From the NCBI GenBank assembly GCA_025403435.1, contig CM046344.1, positions 17,887,699 to 17,951,698 on the forward strand: a stretch of 64,000 bases of DNA, given 5' to 3'. Both the position numbers and the translations under genes were made by a program. This DNA is from Artocarpus heterophyllus. Lineage: Eukaryota; Streptophyta; Magnoliopsida; Rosales; Moraceae. A model generated the notes under the pieces. The model saw only the letters and a list, made by a program, of their open reading frames with translations, ran no database searches and was not told the origin of the DNA. Positions within the stretch are counted from its first letter, which is position 1. Each line of letters starts with the position of its first letter. Below are positions 36,401 through 48,549 of the stretch, piece after piece.

Positions 36401-39400
36401 GTAAACTGAATCGCCCTCTTGCAGAAAGAGGTGGCACTAGCCATTAAACTCTTTCAATTGATGGAATTTAGTTGTGTTTGTTAAACCAATAAAAAGTTTT
36501 TACTCATAATTTCAGCTGTACTTTTTGTGGGGATGAGATAATTTGCTCTTTCTATGACCTTTTAGCCCACCACTATTTTTCTTTCACTCTTGAATTTATT
36601 AATCCCCAGTGTTTTATCCAATTGCTCTCGTGATGTAATCTTCCTCATAATCCTCTGTTTCTGTTACCTTGTTTTTTGGGCGTGTGTAAATTATTATGAT
36701 ATATTTATCCTATTTTTCACCCTGTTATTATCCAAAACTTGCATTCTACATGCTCAATTAATGTATAATCATTTGATTTTTCAGTTTCTTGGCCCTCTGG
36801 TGGACAAGAATAATTCCATCAGATATGCTGCTCGGAAAATACTCAAGTTAGTGAAGCTGTCAGTTTTGGAGTTGTTTATATTAACAGTTGATGCTCTTCT
36901 AGAAAACTTGGCGAGATATCCAGAGGTCTGCTTTTTGTTCTTCGTGTTACATACTTTTGTTGCAAAGTCATAGAATTCATTTGCTCCTTAAAAAATAAGG
37001 GGGTTTAAAAGTTGATGACTTGAGCTGTTCACTCATTTCATATAATTCTTTTTTATAAGCATTTCCATTATAAGCTTGTAACCATTCTGACAATTTACTA
37101 AGATTGGCTTGGTCCACCTGCGAACTTGTACTTTCCAATTTCTTCTGTTAGTATTTATTTTATGAGCTGCTTCTTCCAGGATGAAGTTGATGTATTATCA
37201 GTTTTTTTTCACATCGGTCGAAATCATGGAAAGTTTGTATCCTGCATTATTGAGGAAATTTCTCAACAGGTTAGCATGATTGACTAATTGTTGAAAAGAA
37301 TGGCCGAATGTGTTAAACTAGATTTACCATGTTTTATAAACTCTGCAAGAGGAATGAAAAGTGGGAGATTATTGTTAGCAAAGCCTTTATGGTAATAACA
37401 ATGTATTTCTGAGAATTCCTTATCCGTGAAGTTTCAGTTGAATGACTTTTTGTGCTTTACTGAAATGTTCTGTTTGTTATCAAAAAGGAAATTAACAGAC
37501 TTTATCTGCTAGTATATTAGCATGCGTATATAAATGTGTTCTGGACTGTTAGTCTGGTACCTAAACATTGAGTCATTTTTTTGCTTTCGTAACGAGTTTT
37601 ATTGCATGTTGTGATATTTTATCTAGCCTTATTTTTCTTAATGAGTTTTTATTGCACGTTGTGATATTTTATTTATTTATTTACTGGATATTGATGAATT
37701 TTTTGAAGTTCTCTCTGATTTCCTCCGTATTTATCTTGCTGTTCCTGGTTAAATTGATAGATAATGCTACTTTCCTCTTCATTTGCCTTTGCTAGATAGA
37801 GCCTACATGTGAAGGCAAGTTGGACTTTGATAATGTGAGAGTGAGTGCATTAATTGTCTTGGCAATCTCTACGCAGTTCTTTGGTGAGCATTTTTGCGAC
37901 ATATCACCTACGATATTTTCGTATGCGGTTACAATACTAGGGAGGATTGCTGATGCCCTGAGTGATGTTATGAATCAAAGTGCTCTTTTGGCTTTCTTCT
38001 CTAAGTGTAGTAAATCCGCAAGACTCTCTGCTATAGATTTCACAAAGAGCGAGCATCCCTTTCCTCTAGCCAAAGTTAATAATGTCCGAGACTTCTCTAA
38101 CAACAATATACCCGGTTTTGTTGCAATGTCTTTGCCACAAAAGATAGATGGGGCCTCTGAAATTCAATTTGCTGGAATCAGGCATCCAAGGCAATGGGCC
38201 ACTTCGCATTTAGGCTACAAGTTGGAAGCACATGATGAAGTTATCAAGTCTGTGAATGCTATCCTTGCAAGGGTCAAAGATATCTGGCCTTTAGGATTAA
38301 TTGGAAACTTGTATGAGGTGCTGAGGACTTTGAGGTTGTACTGTTCTTTTTATTTTTTTAAATTACATTTTTGTGGCTGTGTATGGTCAAGGTTATAATC
38401 CACTTCTCTTTTTCTTTTTCCTTATTGCATGGTAAATTAAAAAGGGGGAAAAAGTGAAGGGAGCTTATTAGTCATTAAAGTGAAATATTGTTGTGGTTCT
38501 GTGTCGATGCTTTTGATGTTTAATGCTAATAGTTATAGAGTGGGTTTGCCGTATGTTGATACTTTTTACGTTTAATGGTTATTGTTATAGAGTGCATAGA
38601 TGCAGGCTTTCATGGGGATTTAGTTTCTTCCGCCATCCCAAGACTTGCATGGCCTAAGCTTGTGCTTTACTCTTAATCAGTGTCTGCATCTGTATTCATG
38701 TATGCCCTTGCAGAGAACCCGAAACTAAGAGTCTAAGATAGATTTTATTGCCTGATCACTTGTTGCACCTTCGCATCTCTATGTTGTTTGACTGCATATG
38801 TGTTTGAATCTTGTCAGTGCAAGTATTTTTCCCTAGTTTCTAGCGTGTTTTTTTCTTTTAATATTTAAGTTCATGCAGGAGTTGCAAGGAAGAGTTGGCA
38901 ACATTTAAGGCAAACTCCAGTTCTGCTGGGGTTTTGGCCTTTACATTGCAATATCTCCGAGTAATAAAACTGCTCTCCAAGGTGTGGCAGCACTTTCAGC
39001 CTTCAAAATTTCTTGCCTGTAGGATTGGAACATTAGATCTTTTACTCGGAAAGCTAGATAGGAGGCTTAGAGAATTGAGGACTAGGTTTATAGGATTGGC
39101 TAAGGAGGAGGAGTTGCATGTCTTGGAGCTGGTACTTGTGACTTGTGCACTAAGGCTGTCTAAAAATGAAATTTGCTGCAAACATTCTACTCTTAAAAAG
39201 CTGTCCGGCACAATGTCACAGGTAGAGATTCTCCTTAAAAAGGAATCAGGGGAACCTTCTGAGTTTGAAATTGAAGTTGGAAAATTGTCATCCAAAATCC
39301 ACACATCTGTCAGTGGAGGTACATGTGGTCCTTATCTGTTTAAAGGGTTGTCAGAAGTCTTCTACCTTAAACAGTTTGCGTTTTGTGGAAGACTCAAGCA

Positions 39401-39797
39401 TGTAAAGGCAGAACTAGATGTTCCTCATAATGACCCTGAAACTCCGCTTTGCTTTGTTCCAGGATTACCTGTTGGCATATCGTGCCAGATTACGCTTCAT
39501 AACATTTCGGTTGAGAGTAGGTTGTGGCTGAGAATGACATTGGACGATGGCTCAACTCAGTTTGTCTTTATAGATTTGAGTCTCTCTGAGGATCTTGATG
39601 GCTATAGAAGGTTTTCATTTCTTGCACCCTTTTATAGAACTCCAAAGGCAGTGTCTTTTGCTGTTAGGTTATGTATTGGTATGGAATGCCCATTTGAGGA
39701 CGTGCAAATTGTCAAAGGTGGTTGGGGTCCTAAACGTGAACTAGCATACCTTTGTGAAGAGAGGGAAGTTTTTCTGTCTTTGCTCTGTAAAGCCTGA
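33416..39797 (+). CDS. SIEL: SIEL-like ARM/HEAT-repeat protein (Integrator subunit 4-like)
   Basis: Plant homologue of SHORT-ROOT INTERACTING EMBRYONIC LETHAL, an endosomal ARM-repeat protein that binds SHORT-ROOT and supports its movement between root cells; the family is related to Integrator subunit 4. CDS is join(33416..34075, 34697..34774, 35454..35687, 36113..36304, 36785..36925, 37180..37269, 37796..38334, 38879..39797). It is 2853 bases, 950 residues, close to the known length. Every intron has GT/AG borders; all are phase 0 except the last, which splits one Arg codon. Recognisable family segments are FLGFTKDPYPCVRRVALDGL, MDVRVEAFIGLGKVG, HGLEDEFFEVRKSACHSL, DSLAVRLQALETLHHMA, GRNHGKFVSCIIEE and LAFTLQYLRVIKLLSKVW. 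Exon 2 is only 26 codons and was placed by homology to VxxWGxxL. No break was seen, so the gene is probably functional. Confidence 0.92.
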
Positions 39798-42700
39798 CTG
39801 CTTTGTTTTACATTTTCTACATAAATTGGACAAAACACCTGGGTCATTGCTGTTGAGGCATGTTTGGGCTAAATTAACTATGAGATGCCCCTGTTCCGGG
39901 TTTAAGTCATTCTAATTTATTTGAGCTAAGCAAAGGGGATGCTCATGTGATGATGGTCATAAGCATGTTCGAGAAGAGGAACCAATCATTCTCTTCCTGC
40001 AAAATTTTTCGAAGAATCCTCCAATACATGGTTTGGCCTTTCGGCAAGCCTTCATCTAAGTTTAATCTTTGGGAAGCTTCGGGCAAATGACTCTGGTGTT
40101 GGTCTATATCTTCTCTGAAGGTATCCCCCAGCTTTACTTTCCAGTACAATGACCATTTTAAATTTTGTTTCTTTATCTTTATATCTGTAGGTGTTGATTT
40201 TTCAGGGAGTGGAACATGAAGCAAATTATGTATTTTCGGCCGTCAAGATTCTCTTGTTTTCTTCTAATAAATATTTTGCACCTTTGCTGCCTATTAGGAA
40301 ATTACAAATGGGAATTTTCTATAGGATGGAAATGGAGGAACTACCATTTTTTTAGTTCTTAGAATCTTCTCCTATGCATCCTGCAAATGCCGAATGTTTA
40401 TTAAGATTAAGGGTCCTGGATGGTGCTGGATCAAATTTTTGCACCTATTTCATCTATTTTCAAGTCCAAGGATGCAACTCTTGGGTGCAATCTGAGTAGC
40501 AGTCTTTCTCTTTCTCAATTTGGGTATTGAATGTTAATGAAAATCTTCATCTACAATCACCTGTGCTAGATTTTCACCCTCCCATATGAAGTCTTAAATT
40601 TCTCAATCATGGTGTTATGATTCTACATAAAATAATGATATTTTCATGTATATTTGAAGTTTTTATGCTCTGATGCCTGTTTCTCAAAGTCCACTTGCAG
40701 AGCAGATAAATGGCGGAAAAGCTGCAAGTGACCACAGTACTTTCGAACACCTTGTGAGATCGAAGAGGGCTGTGAACTGTAAGAGACAATCACTCTTCCA
40801 TCATCAGGATATCAAGTAAAACATTGCAAGGATCTAACGCAGCACCTGAACTCCAAAGAGTAGTGTTAAGTGCAATTGAGCCCAGTAGATTATGGAGGGG
40901 TTAGTTCAAGTGAAGATCTCAGTTTAAAATCTGGGAATAACTAGCATTGTATCCAAAAAAAAAAAAAAGGTGCAAGTAAGGAGTGCTATGCTATATCACC
41001 GTCTTGCTTATATCACCGTCTTGTTCCTGCCTAGATCCACTTGCCTCACCGCTGAGATTTGAAACACCTGTCCAGATTTTGATGGCAACAAAATAATGTT
41101 TGGTCCTTTCGTTTTGTTTTTTGGTTTTTGTTTTCTGGGTTGGTTGGGGATGGGGATGGGGGTGGGGATGGGCTACAGTAGGAAGGGGGTAAAGCACAGG
41201 CACGGCAGCATAGGAGCAGGGATTTTGGATGATGAAACTATTAGTGTGAAGCTTTTTAAGGGGATTTGTTCGTAATCTCCTTTCTTTTCAATTTGAATTT
41301 TCTATATCTGTATATCTACAACAAGAACGACTTACCCTAATAGGCTCATGCTCACTTAATCTTGACTGGCGTTGATAGGAATTCAATGCTTCAAGTCTTA
41401 AAAAAAAGAGGAAAAAAAAAAAAAAAACCAGAGAGAGAGGTGGGGCGGTGATTGATTTGGTGCAGTTACGAGGATGTTTTTTTTTTTTTCTCTTAAAGAA
41501 AAACTAGTTTGGGTTCTCAGAGTTTTGTTTTGTTATTTTTTATTTAATTTTTTTTTTTTGTGGGATTGAGGGTATTTGAGCATTTTATATCAAAATAATG
41601 TGTGGACAAAAAAAAGGTATTGATTTATATATTAAATGTCATTTAAAGATATATTTTTTATCAGATTAATAACTAAATGTATGATTTTTGAATAAACTTA
41701 AAACGTAGGTATAAAAGTGTAAATAGCCCAAAGACAAATAAATAATGAGTGGTGCGTTGTAGAGTTTTTATAGAGTTAGGCGCGGCATGAGAGTGACAAT
41801 GGTTGGAATTTCTAAAAAGTTCTTTTGCTTTTGTCGACAGCGTTCAAAATATAATACTGGTGAGATTTTTGTGGATTTTTCTTCTCATAACGATATGGAC
41901 CTCCTACTTTTTATTAAAATTGAAAATTTTTTTTTATGTTTTCTGTCCAATTTTTTGGTTCTGAACAAAGGAAATTTGATGACTTGAATGTTTTGCACAC
42001 GATAACCTAGGATCATACATTAGCCTGTACGTTTAGTTAATTTTTTTATTTTTATTTATTTATTTATTATTATTTATTTTGCATTGACAACGTTCAATAC
42101 AAGGGTTTTATTAATTTTGTGTTAGGCAATGAGGCTTGTATTTCAAACAATTAGCTTTCATAAGCCTCATTTCAAATCATTAGCTTTCATTTTTTTAGGA
42201 TAAACTATGACATTTTTTAAGGATAGATTTCTCACCACCTATGGCGGTAGCATGACTATGGCGGTAGCGTTACGGTAAGATGGTGGCCTATCAAAACTCA
42301 TTATTTAAGGAATGATTCTCCCATTGGCAATGAGGCCACAATAATGCCTCTTAAGAGGCCTATTAAATTTGAACTTTCAGATGCTAATAGGAGAAAGCAA
42401 GGGTCAGATTCTCTTACCGTTCTATTTGCTCAATAAAACTTCTAAATATAGCTTGGGTTGCTATGACTTGAGCTCCTTAAATGCTAGTTGGCCAAAGCAT
42501 GAGTCAGGTTCTTTACCTTCCCATCTGTGGTCTAAGTAGAATACTTTGGAAGCGTTGAGCATGAACGTGAAAACACTATTGATTCTCTTTTTCTTTTTTT
42601 TTATTAACAAAAAGAAACATTATGATGTTTTCAAAAGTATAGGCATGTTGCAAGAGGCACTCCCCGGGCAAATTACTTGTGTTTGGGGTAAAAAAAAAAA

Positions 42701-44460
42701 TCAAATGCCGTGGCAAATTTTTTTTCAGAGTTTAGAAGGAATTGAAGTTGGGAGTATTTTGAACGCTTTACAAAAAATATATTTTACATTAAGTAAGATT
42801 TTTTATAAATAAAAACTAAATAATATGATTAAAAATAGTAGTTGATGGCACGTACTATAAACATGTTTATCTAGTGTATACATTTTTTGATACGGGAATT
42901 TAAAAACATGAATGAATCCATATAACATGTTTCTGAAACAAAGATTATGATTGATGGGGAAATATATGAGAAGGAAAAATGATATTTCAATAGGACAAAT
43001 TTTAAGAAAAATTATATTCTAACAAGGTAATTATGAGATCAACAACAGTTGTGAAGATCACATTGGATAAAATATTTAAGTAAATACATCTTTAAAAGAA
43101 ATTATTACATAGTAGGGATCAATTAGAAGGAAGTATTTTGATGGTGTATAAATGAGACTGTGAAAGAGAGGGGAAAAAAAAGAAAAATAGAAAAAGAAAT
43201 GTCGTATTTCAAAACAAAACAAATGAAATTGCAAAAGCGAAAACTGTAAGAATGTAAAAAAAGAAACAAAAAATAAAAACAAAAAATAAAATGTTAAAAA
43301 AAATGAAAAGCCGTAAAGGGGGTGAAGCCACCACACAACGATAACAACAACAGGGGGAGAAAGGGACGAAACATTTCAAAAAAAAAAAAAATAGGAAATG
43401 AAACATTTCTTCCCAGCTCCCTCACAGAACGTTTCAACAACACATTGATTTGCACATTGAAACTTTATATATGTTGAGATAAGATTTAAAGTAAATAATA
43501 TATTTTACCGCGTGGATGATTTATTAGTAAGTGTGTTATTTACTTGAAATATTTCGAAGCCTGCACTTAAAAATGCTTTAAAAGAGGAAAATATGATACT
43601 GCTGTATAAATGGGTTGTCTAGCCCGGCCTGACAACTCTGAGGCTTATGGAAAAGAAAAGTGAGTCGGATCGAGCCACATACAGGAGCAGGCCTGACTCA
43701 ACACAGAGTAAATAGGGCCACGCTCAGCCCAATAGCTCCAAAATCCCTATACGAGTCGACCAGACTTGAATATCTAGGCCCAAGCCTATATGCCGGGTTG
43801 GTCTGAGGACCAAGCTACATATACACAAGTTCGTGGCATTTTCAAAAGAAAGGGTTTCGTGTGACTCATTTGTTCAATCGGTTTGAACTCTTTCGTTTAA
43901 AATAGAAAGCTAGAAAAATATGGTTGAACTATTAGTTCAAACCATTTAAAAACGAGGTTAACACTAAGTTGGGAGACTTTTTTTTTTAAAATAACAAATC
44001 AAAACATAAAAGCAAGCCTCAAAAAGATAGCGTAAGGGAGAAAATTACAGTAAATAACATTTTTTGCTAAAATATTCGAGGTATTTTTGCTGTAAATCCA
44101 TAGTTACAACATAAATTTATGTTATTTACTTTAAATATTTTAAAACACACCTCTAAATATATATATATATATATATATAAAATGCTATTTTATAGTGAAT
44201 TTGGTGTCAGCAGGTAAATCGCAGTCTTATCATATTGAAAGATTGAAAGATTAAGTTAAAAAAGTTTGAGGATGCATGGATGAGTTTGACATGAAATTTG
44301 GAATACAATTTTGATATAGACAATTAAAAGACCAATTTTAATTGTCACTTAATGGCCAATATTATTCTCATTTGGTTTATAGTACCAAATAGTTGTGAAC
44401 AGAATGTTTGAGCAAAGTTAAAATATTGTGATAAAAAAATGCACAATAGCAAAAAGATTT
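39798..44460. other. 3' region of the SIEL-like gene and AT-rich intergenic DNA
   Basis: A candidate AATAAA lies at 40266-40271, about 470 bases after the stop. A transcribed-looking, balanced-composition stretch continues to about 40900 but holds no coding frame. Beyond it are A/T homopolymers, a G-rich block near 41150, a doubled ATGGCGGTAGC near 42240, an (AT)n run at 44158-44180 and a GC-richer patch at 43620-43800 without a frame. No gene is recognised. Confidence 0.45.
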
Positions 44461-44763
44461 ATAAGATGTTTGACAAGTGTGGTTAAAATCATGGTTGTAT
44501 TTCAAAATATTGTAGCATGTGAAAATTTTACACTAACTTTTTAGCTTTTACTGTAACATATAAAGCTTAACATTATTTAATAACCACAACTATAGTTTTA
44601 ACCGAAACTACCAAACACCTTATTGAATTGTAGAACGGCTTTCAAAATATTATAACATGTGAAAGCTTTACACTAATTTTTTAGCTTTTACTGTAACATA
44701 TAAAACTTAACATTATTTAATAACTACAGCTATGGTTCTAACCAAAACTACCAAACACCTTAT
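44461..44763. mobile_element. MITE-like element with an internal 140-bp tandem duplication
   Basis: The ends ATAAGATGTTTG and CAAACACCTTAT form imperfect inverted repeats (about 16 of 22 bases). Inside, the block beginning TTCAAAATATT is repeated at 44501 and 44641 with a 140-base period. The right terminal sequence CTACCAAACACCTTATTG therefore appears twice. Confidence 0.6.
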
Positions 44764-44783
44764 TGAATTGTGGAACGGCATAG

Positions 44784-44859
44784 CCCCTAAACGGGAAATC
44801 TATTTGAATCTAGGAGTAAGACCCCTAAACGGGAAATCTATTTGAATCTAGGTGTAAGA
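44784..44859. repeat. Two-unit tandem repeat, period 38 bp
   Basis: The block starting CCCCTAAACGGGAAATCTA occurs at 44784 and again at 44822, with a single base difference (AGGAGTAAG versus AGGTGTAAG). It directly follows the duplicated MITE. Confidence 0.8.
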
Positions 44860-44863
44860 CCGA

Positions 44864-45264
44864 CCAACCTACTCGAAGAAAAACAAAATCTATCAAAACT
44901 AACCGATTATCACTAATGATTTGTAATCAAGATTTACTATGGCCCTCAACACCCCCTGTCATTACAAAAAACTTTTCCTTCTTTTTTACTTTTTTTTCGT
45001 TTTTACCCCCATTACAATGCCCGGGACAAAAGTTTCTTTCAATAGGTCAAGAAATATTAGCTGCTTCTGTACACTAGAAGATTATTAAACACTATGTGGA
45101 GATAAAGTAACGGCCGAGAGGAAGGACCTTTTCCCAATCGCGTTTCCCTCGGTTTCTCGCCAACCCTTTCCTTCTTTGTAGCTTTCAACCTGTCACATTC
45201 CAGGAGATTAAAACATACAAAACCGGTATTATACAAAGGAAAAGAGTTCAAAATGTTTACTTAC
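44864..45264. other. Sequence downstream of the kelch exon, no further exon recognised
   Basis: On the minus strand this would be intron or flank following the donor site at 45264. No second kelch repeat can be read here. Confidence 0.4.
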
Positions 45265-45451
45265 CACGTCAACTATGTTATAACCATCTTTAAATCCTCC
45301 AATCACATAGATAGTATCATTGACAGCAGCAGCAGCTGAATATCCTCTAGAGTAGTTCATTGATTCCCCAGGCATCCATGATCCAAGCCGTGGATCAAAA
45401 ATTTCTACACTTGGAACCATTGCGTTTCCATCAAAACCACCCAGAGCATAC
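45265..45451 (-). pseudogene. Isolated kelch-repeat exon
   Basis: A 187-base open exon encodes YALGGFDGNAMVPSVEIFD...GYSAAAAVNDTIYVIGGFKDG, roughly one and a half kelch repeats with the paired Gly and the spaced Tyr and Trp of the fold. It is bounded by an acceptor (CTGGCAG before 45451) and a perfect donor (GTAAGT from 45264). The sequence resembles kelch proteins of plants annotated as NS1A-binding-protein-like, some of which also carry a DCD domain. No neighbouring exon is visible: a gap and transposons lie upstream and nothing recognisable lies downstream. It is either a truncated gene fragment or one exon of a gene with very long introns cut by the gap. The exon itself shows no disabling change. 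Confidence 0.65.
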
Positions 45452-45974
45452 CTGCCAGGAGTTGATAGTCCGTTAGAGTCATGCACCTATCAGGCAAACT
45501 TCGGAACTCTGTCATGAGAAATGAAACGTCCCCAACATCACATACTTTTTATTACCATTCTTAATGTAAGCAACAGCAAAAAAAAAAAAAAAGGAGTCAA
45601 ATCATGGCTAGATCAGTTCAAACTAACTATGCATTATAAGATATAACGAGAGACTAAAAAATCTGCTACTATATTTGGAAGTTATTTAAGCACTAGGTAG
45701 AAGCATAAGGAGGCTCCACAAGCATGTCTGCAAACTCTTCATCATGTTGTACAAATATCTATTGAAATCGTTTCCGTTAGAGCCTCTCATTAAAAGTAAA
45801 AAAGAAAATACATATTATTTAGTTGAAGCCCTTTACGCATATTTATATGCCAGACATTGTGCGGCGTGCAATCTATCATGTGCAATGAGGTCATGAAAAA
45901 ACCACAACTGATAATGCTGATAGAAAACAAAGGGAAGCATCAACTTACAACTTCTCATTCAAAACAATTAATGC
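45452..45974. other. Sequence upstream of the kelch exon up to the gap
   Basis: No exon recognised. It would be intron of the kelch gene if that gene continues to the right. Confidence 0.35.
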
Positions 45975-46074
45975 NNNNNNNNNNNNNNNNNNNNNNNNNN
46001 NNNNNNNNNNNNNNNNNNNNNNNNNNNNNNNNNNNNNNNNNNNNNNNNNNNNNNNNNNNNNNNNNNNNNNNNNN
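45975..46074. other. Assembly gap (100 N)
   Basis: Exactly 100 undetermined bases, a size commonly used for gaps of unknown length. Any frame read across it is meaningless, and adjacency of the flanks is unproven. Confidence 0.98.
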
Positions 46075-46228
46075 TTTTTGTCAAATTAAATCACAAAAGT
46101 ATGACCCATAATTAAAAGAAGGGAAAAACAACAAAACTATTGATTTGAACAACCACTTTTTCATAACTATCCCAAATAATCACTCCTATATTATTGTTCC
46201 TTTGCAAGGGCTAGTCAAACATCATAAT

Positions 46229-46392
46229 GAGTTTGTTTAGGAAACACAATAGAAATAATAAGTTCAATTTGTTACTATATAAAGTTCTCACATGCTATAG
46301 TAAAAAACAAAAGTTTGCTATGGTTAAAGTTCTTGCATGCTATATTGTTTAAGTTGTAACTTTAAGTTCCAATGTGATTCCTAAACAAACTC
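46229..46392. mobile_element. MITE, family 2
   Basis: 164 bases with inverted termini GAGTTTGTTTAGGAA and TTCCTAAACAAACTC. The repeat continues with one or two mismatches to about 25 bases. AAT abuts both ends and might be a 3-base target copy. No coding content; superfamily not assigned. Confidence 0.7.
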
Positions 46393-46402
46393 AATACATG
46401 TA

Positions 46403-46560
46403 GGCCCCATTTGTTTTTGTTCTTAAAATTTTTGGAAATGTTTTCGCATGCTTTTCAAGTCAAAAATTTTAAAAACACTCTCAGCATAATTCTCAAAAAA
46501 TTCTCATTTTTCAAAATAAAAACATTTTCACCTATTTTGAAAACAATACCAAACGACCCT
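46403..46560. mobile_element. MITE, family 1 (copy 2)
   Basis: 158 bases, colinear with the copy at 29780-29937. Shared blocks include TTTTTGGAAATGTTTT, AAGTCAAAAATTT, CACTCTCA and TTCTCATTTTTCAAAATAAAA. The right end reads ATACCAAACGACCC. It lies 10 bases from the family 2 MITE. Confidence 0.7.
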
Positions 46561-46752
46561 GTAGTATTTGTGAAGTTATAGTTTTTATTATTTATTTATA
46601 TTTTCAATGAGGATAGAATAGTCTTTTTAGTTTTTTTGTTCGTCTATATAAACCTATTTTCTAATGTATTTTATTTTCAAGAATTCCATGAAAAGCCCTA
46701 GCATTTCTTTTGCATCCCAATTTGTTCTTCGATTAACATGGTATTAGAAACC
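46561..46752 (+). repeat. Relic F: LTR end and primer-binding site of an older Copia element
   Basis: The block ends ...TCTTCGATTAACA at 46738, directly followed by TGGTATTAGAAACC (46739-46752). This is a decayed tRNA-Met primer site (TGGTATCAGAGCC in intact elements). A TATA-like CTATATAAACC precedes it by about 90 bases. The arrangement matches the U5 end of a plus-strand Copia LTR. Element D starts 18 bases later, so D landed in the leader of this relic. The left LTR border is not defined. Confidence 0.5.
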
Positions 46753-46770
46753 TTATCATCTTGACGTTTG

Positions 46771-47239
46771 TGTTAGATCTAAATCCAATATATCGGCTAA
46801 TGTATTAAATAAATATGAATTACAGGCTATCAGATAAGGTTGTCTAATTAAAAGTGATCAACTTGGATTTTAGGCTTTTAATACATCATTAAGTGTGGGC
46901 TTCCTATGTGTAGAGACCAAAAATATAATTACTAATACATGATGGGCTAAATTGATAATTAAGGATAACTATTAGAGTTTAGCAGTTATATAAAAGGATT
47001 GTAGTCCCCAAGTTAATACGTACGTTAATTTTTCGATCCCCATCTACAGAGAAATTACAGAGGCAAACTGTGAAGGAGGACTTACGTACTAGACTTCGAA
47101 GATCCTCAACCTACATACTTAGGAATCACATCACATCCATGGATTCAGGTTAGCTTCTGCATCTTATCAATATTCTTGGTGATTTGACATGAATGATTCT
47201 AGGTAATGATGGTTTTCATCACAATATTTTGTTCTAACA
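46771..47239 (+). repeat. Element D 5' LTR
   Basis: 469 bases from TGTTAGATC to TTCTAACA, alignable end to end with the right LTR but with substitutions spread throughout. A decayed primer site TGGTATCTAGATCC follows at 47242-47255. Confidence 0.85.
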
Positions 47240-47255
47240 AGTGGTATCTAGATCC

Positions 47256-47511
47256 TTTTTCATGTTAAATAATTGAGAATCAATAAATTTTCTAGATGTG
47301 ATTCTCATAGAAAAATTCTCAAATTTAACAATTTATAGTTCTTTAAAATTGTTGAATTTGAGAACAATTATTTAAAAATTTTGTTTGGATTCGATAAATT
47401 TTATCTTATATTAAGATTTCACGTTATATATATATATATAATATTGTGCTGATGGTTTAATTCAGTTTGCAAGAAAAAGTTTCTTTTTATAGTTACGAAA
47501 GGATTGCCAAG

Positions 47512-47557
<46 letters not shown>

Positions 47558-48549
47558 GAATGGTTAAGCTTCAGCTAAATAGTTATGGCACGACTGTCTC
47601 TTTTGACTGATATCCATGATTCCATCGAGGAGTTAATTCACCTGCATGGTAGCAAGGCTGCCAAAGGTTGCGCCTGGATATTAATTGCTCAAGGAAGTTA
47701 TTTTCCCATAGGTGGAAGACCCCTTAAGGCTTTCAAGGTTTTGGGCCAAGCTCAGAACTAATAAAAAAAATTACAAAGGCCTAATTGGGCCTATGACAGG
47801 ATAACTCAAATGAGTAGCAAGCTTACCCATGCAGCAAGAAGAAAAAGTTAATACACAGGCCAAACTTTGGCCCATGACCAGAAAGTAACCAGGGGTTCAA
47901 CCCCTTGGTGACCCAAATTAAAAAAAAAAAGGAAAAGGGAAAATAAAGGGGGGGCTGGGTTAGGATCTGGGTTGGGGTCAACCTGACCTGGTCCAGCCCA
48001 GACCTAGTCAAGGTTGACTAGTCAATTTGATTGGTTGACTTTGACCAAGTTGACTTTTGACCAGTATTTTTTTATTATTTTTTATTTTAATTTTGGTCAT
48101 TTTTGGTGCAATTTTAAATTCAAATATTGGTATTTTATATATATTTTGAGAAGAATTAATTGAAGCAACATATCATCAAAGTGGCCTCTTTTGTGGAAAT
48201 TAATTTGTTTAGAATATAAACGGTAGTGTCCATGCAACTTATGTGAATATTGACCGGCCCAAAGGAAGGCAATATTTGACAGAATTGTATGTACACCTAT
48301 GGTGATAAACACGTAAATGATTATCCAGTTTTACATGTGAAAAAAATCGGAATAATAAATCGGCCCAAAGGAAGATTTATTGTTTGACATGTTTTTATTG
48401 TCAGTGTTTGATTACTACACCATGACATCACTTACAAGTTAATATTTCTGTCCAAAGACTAAATATTAATGGAGTGCCAGATATCTTGAGATGGTGTTAC
48501 CTTTATTTGGATTTATTATTGTTATTTTGGATTCTTATGTGAGCTTGTT
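47256..48549 (+). other. Element D leader (about 1.3 kb)
   Basis: Non-coding. It contains a (TA)n microsatellite at 47517-47551 and two copies of CGGCCCAAAGGAAG near 48254 and 48361, each followed within a few bases by TTTGACA. Confidence 0.6.

Noticed and set aside
40660..40900. Additional downstream exon of the SIEL-like gene
   Set aside because: The reading frame of exon 8 ends cleanly at 39797 at the expected protein length. This stretch is at most 3' UTR.
43076..43406. Phe-rich minus-strand frames
   Set aside because: Low-complexity products of A-rich DNA on the plus strand; the same applies to frames at 6967-7812 and 8809-9051.
45857..46111. 84-residue frame across the N run
   Set aside because: It reads through 100 undetermined bases and is therefore meaningless.
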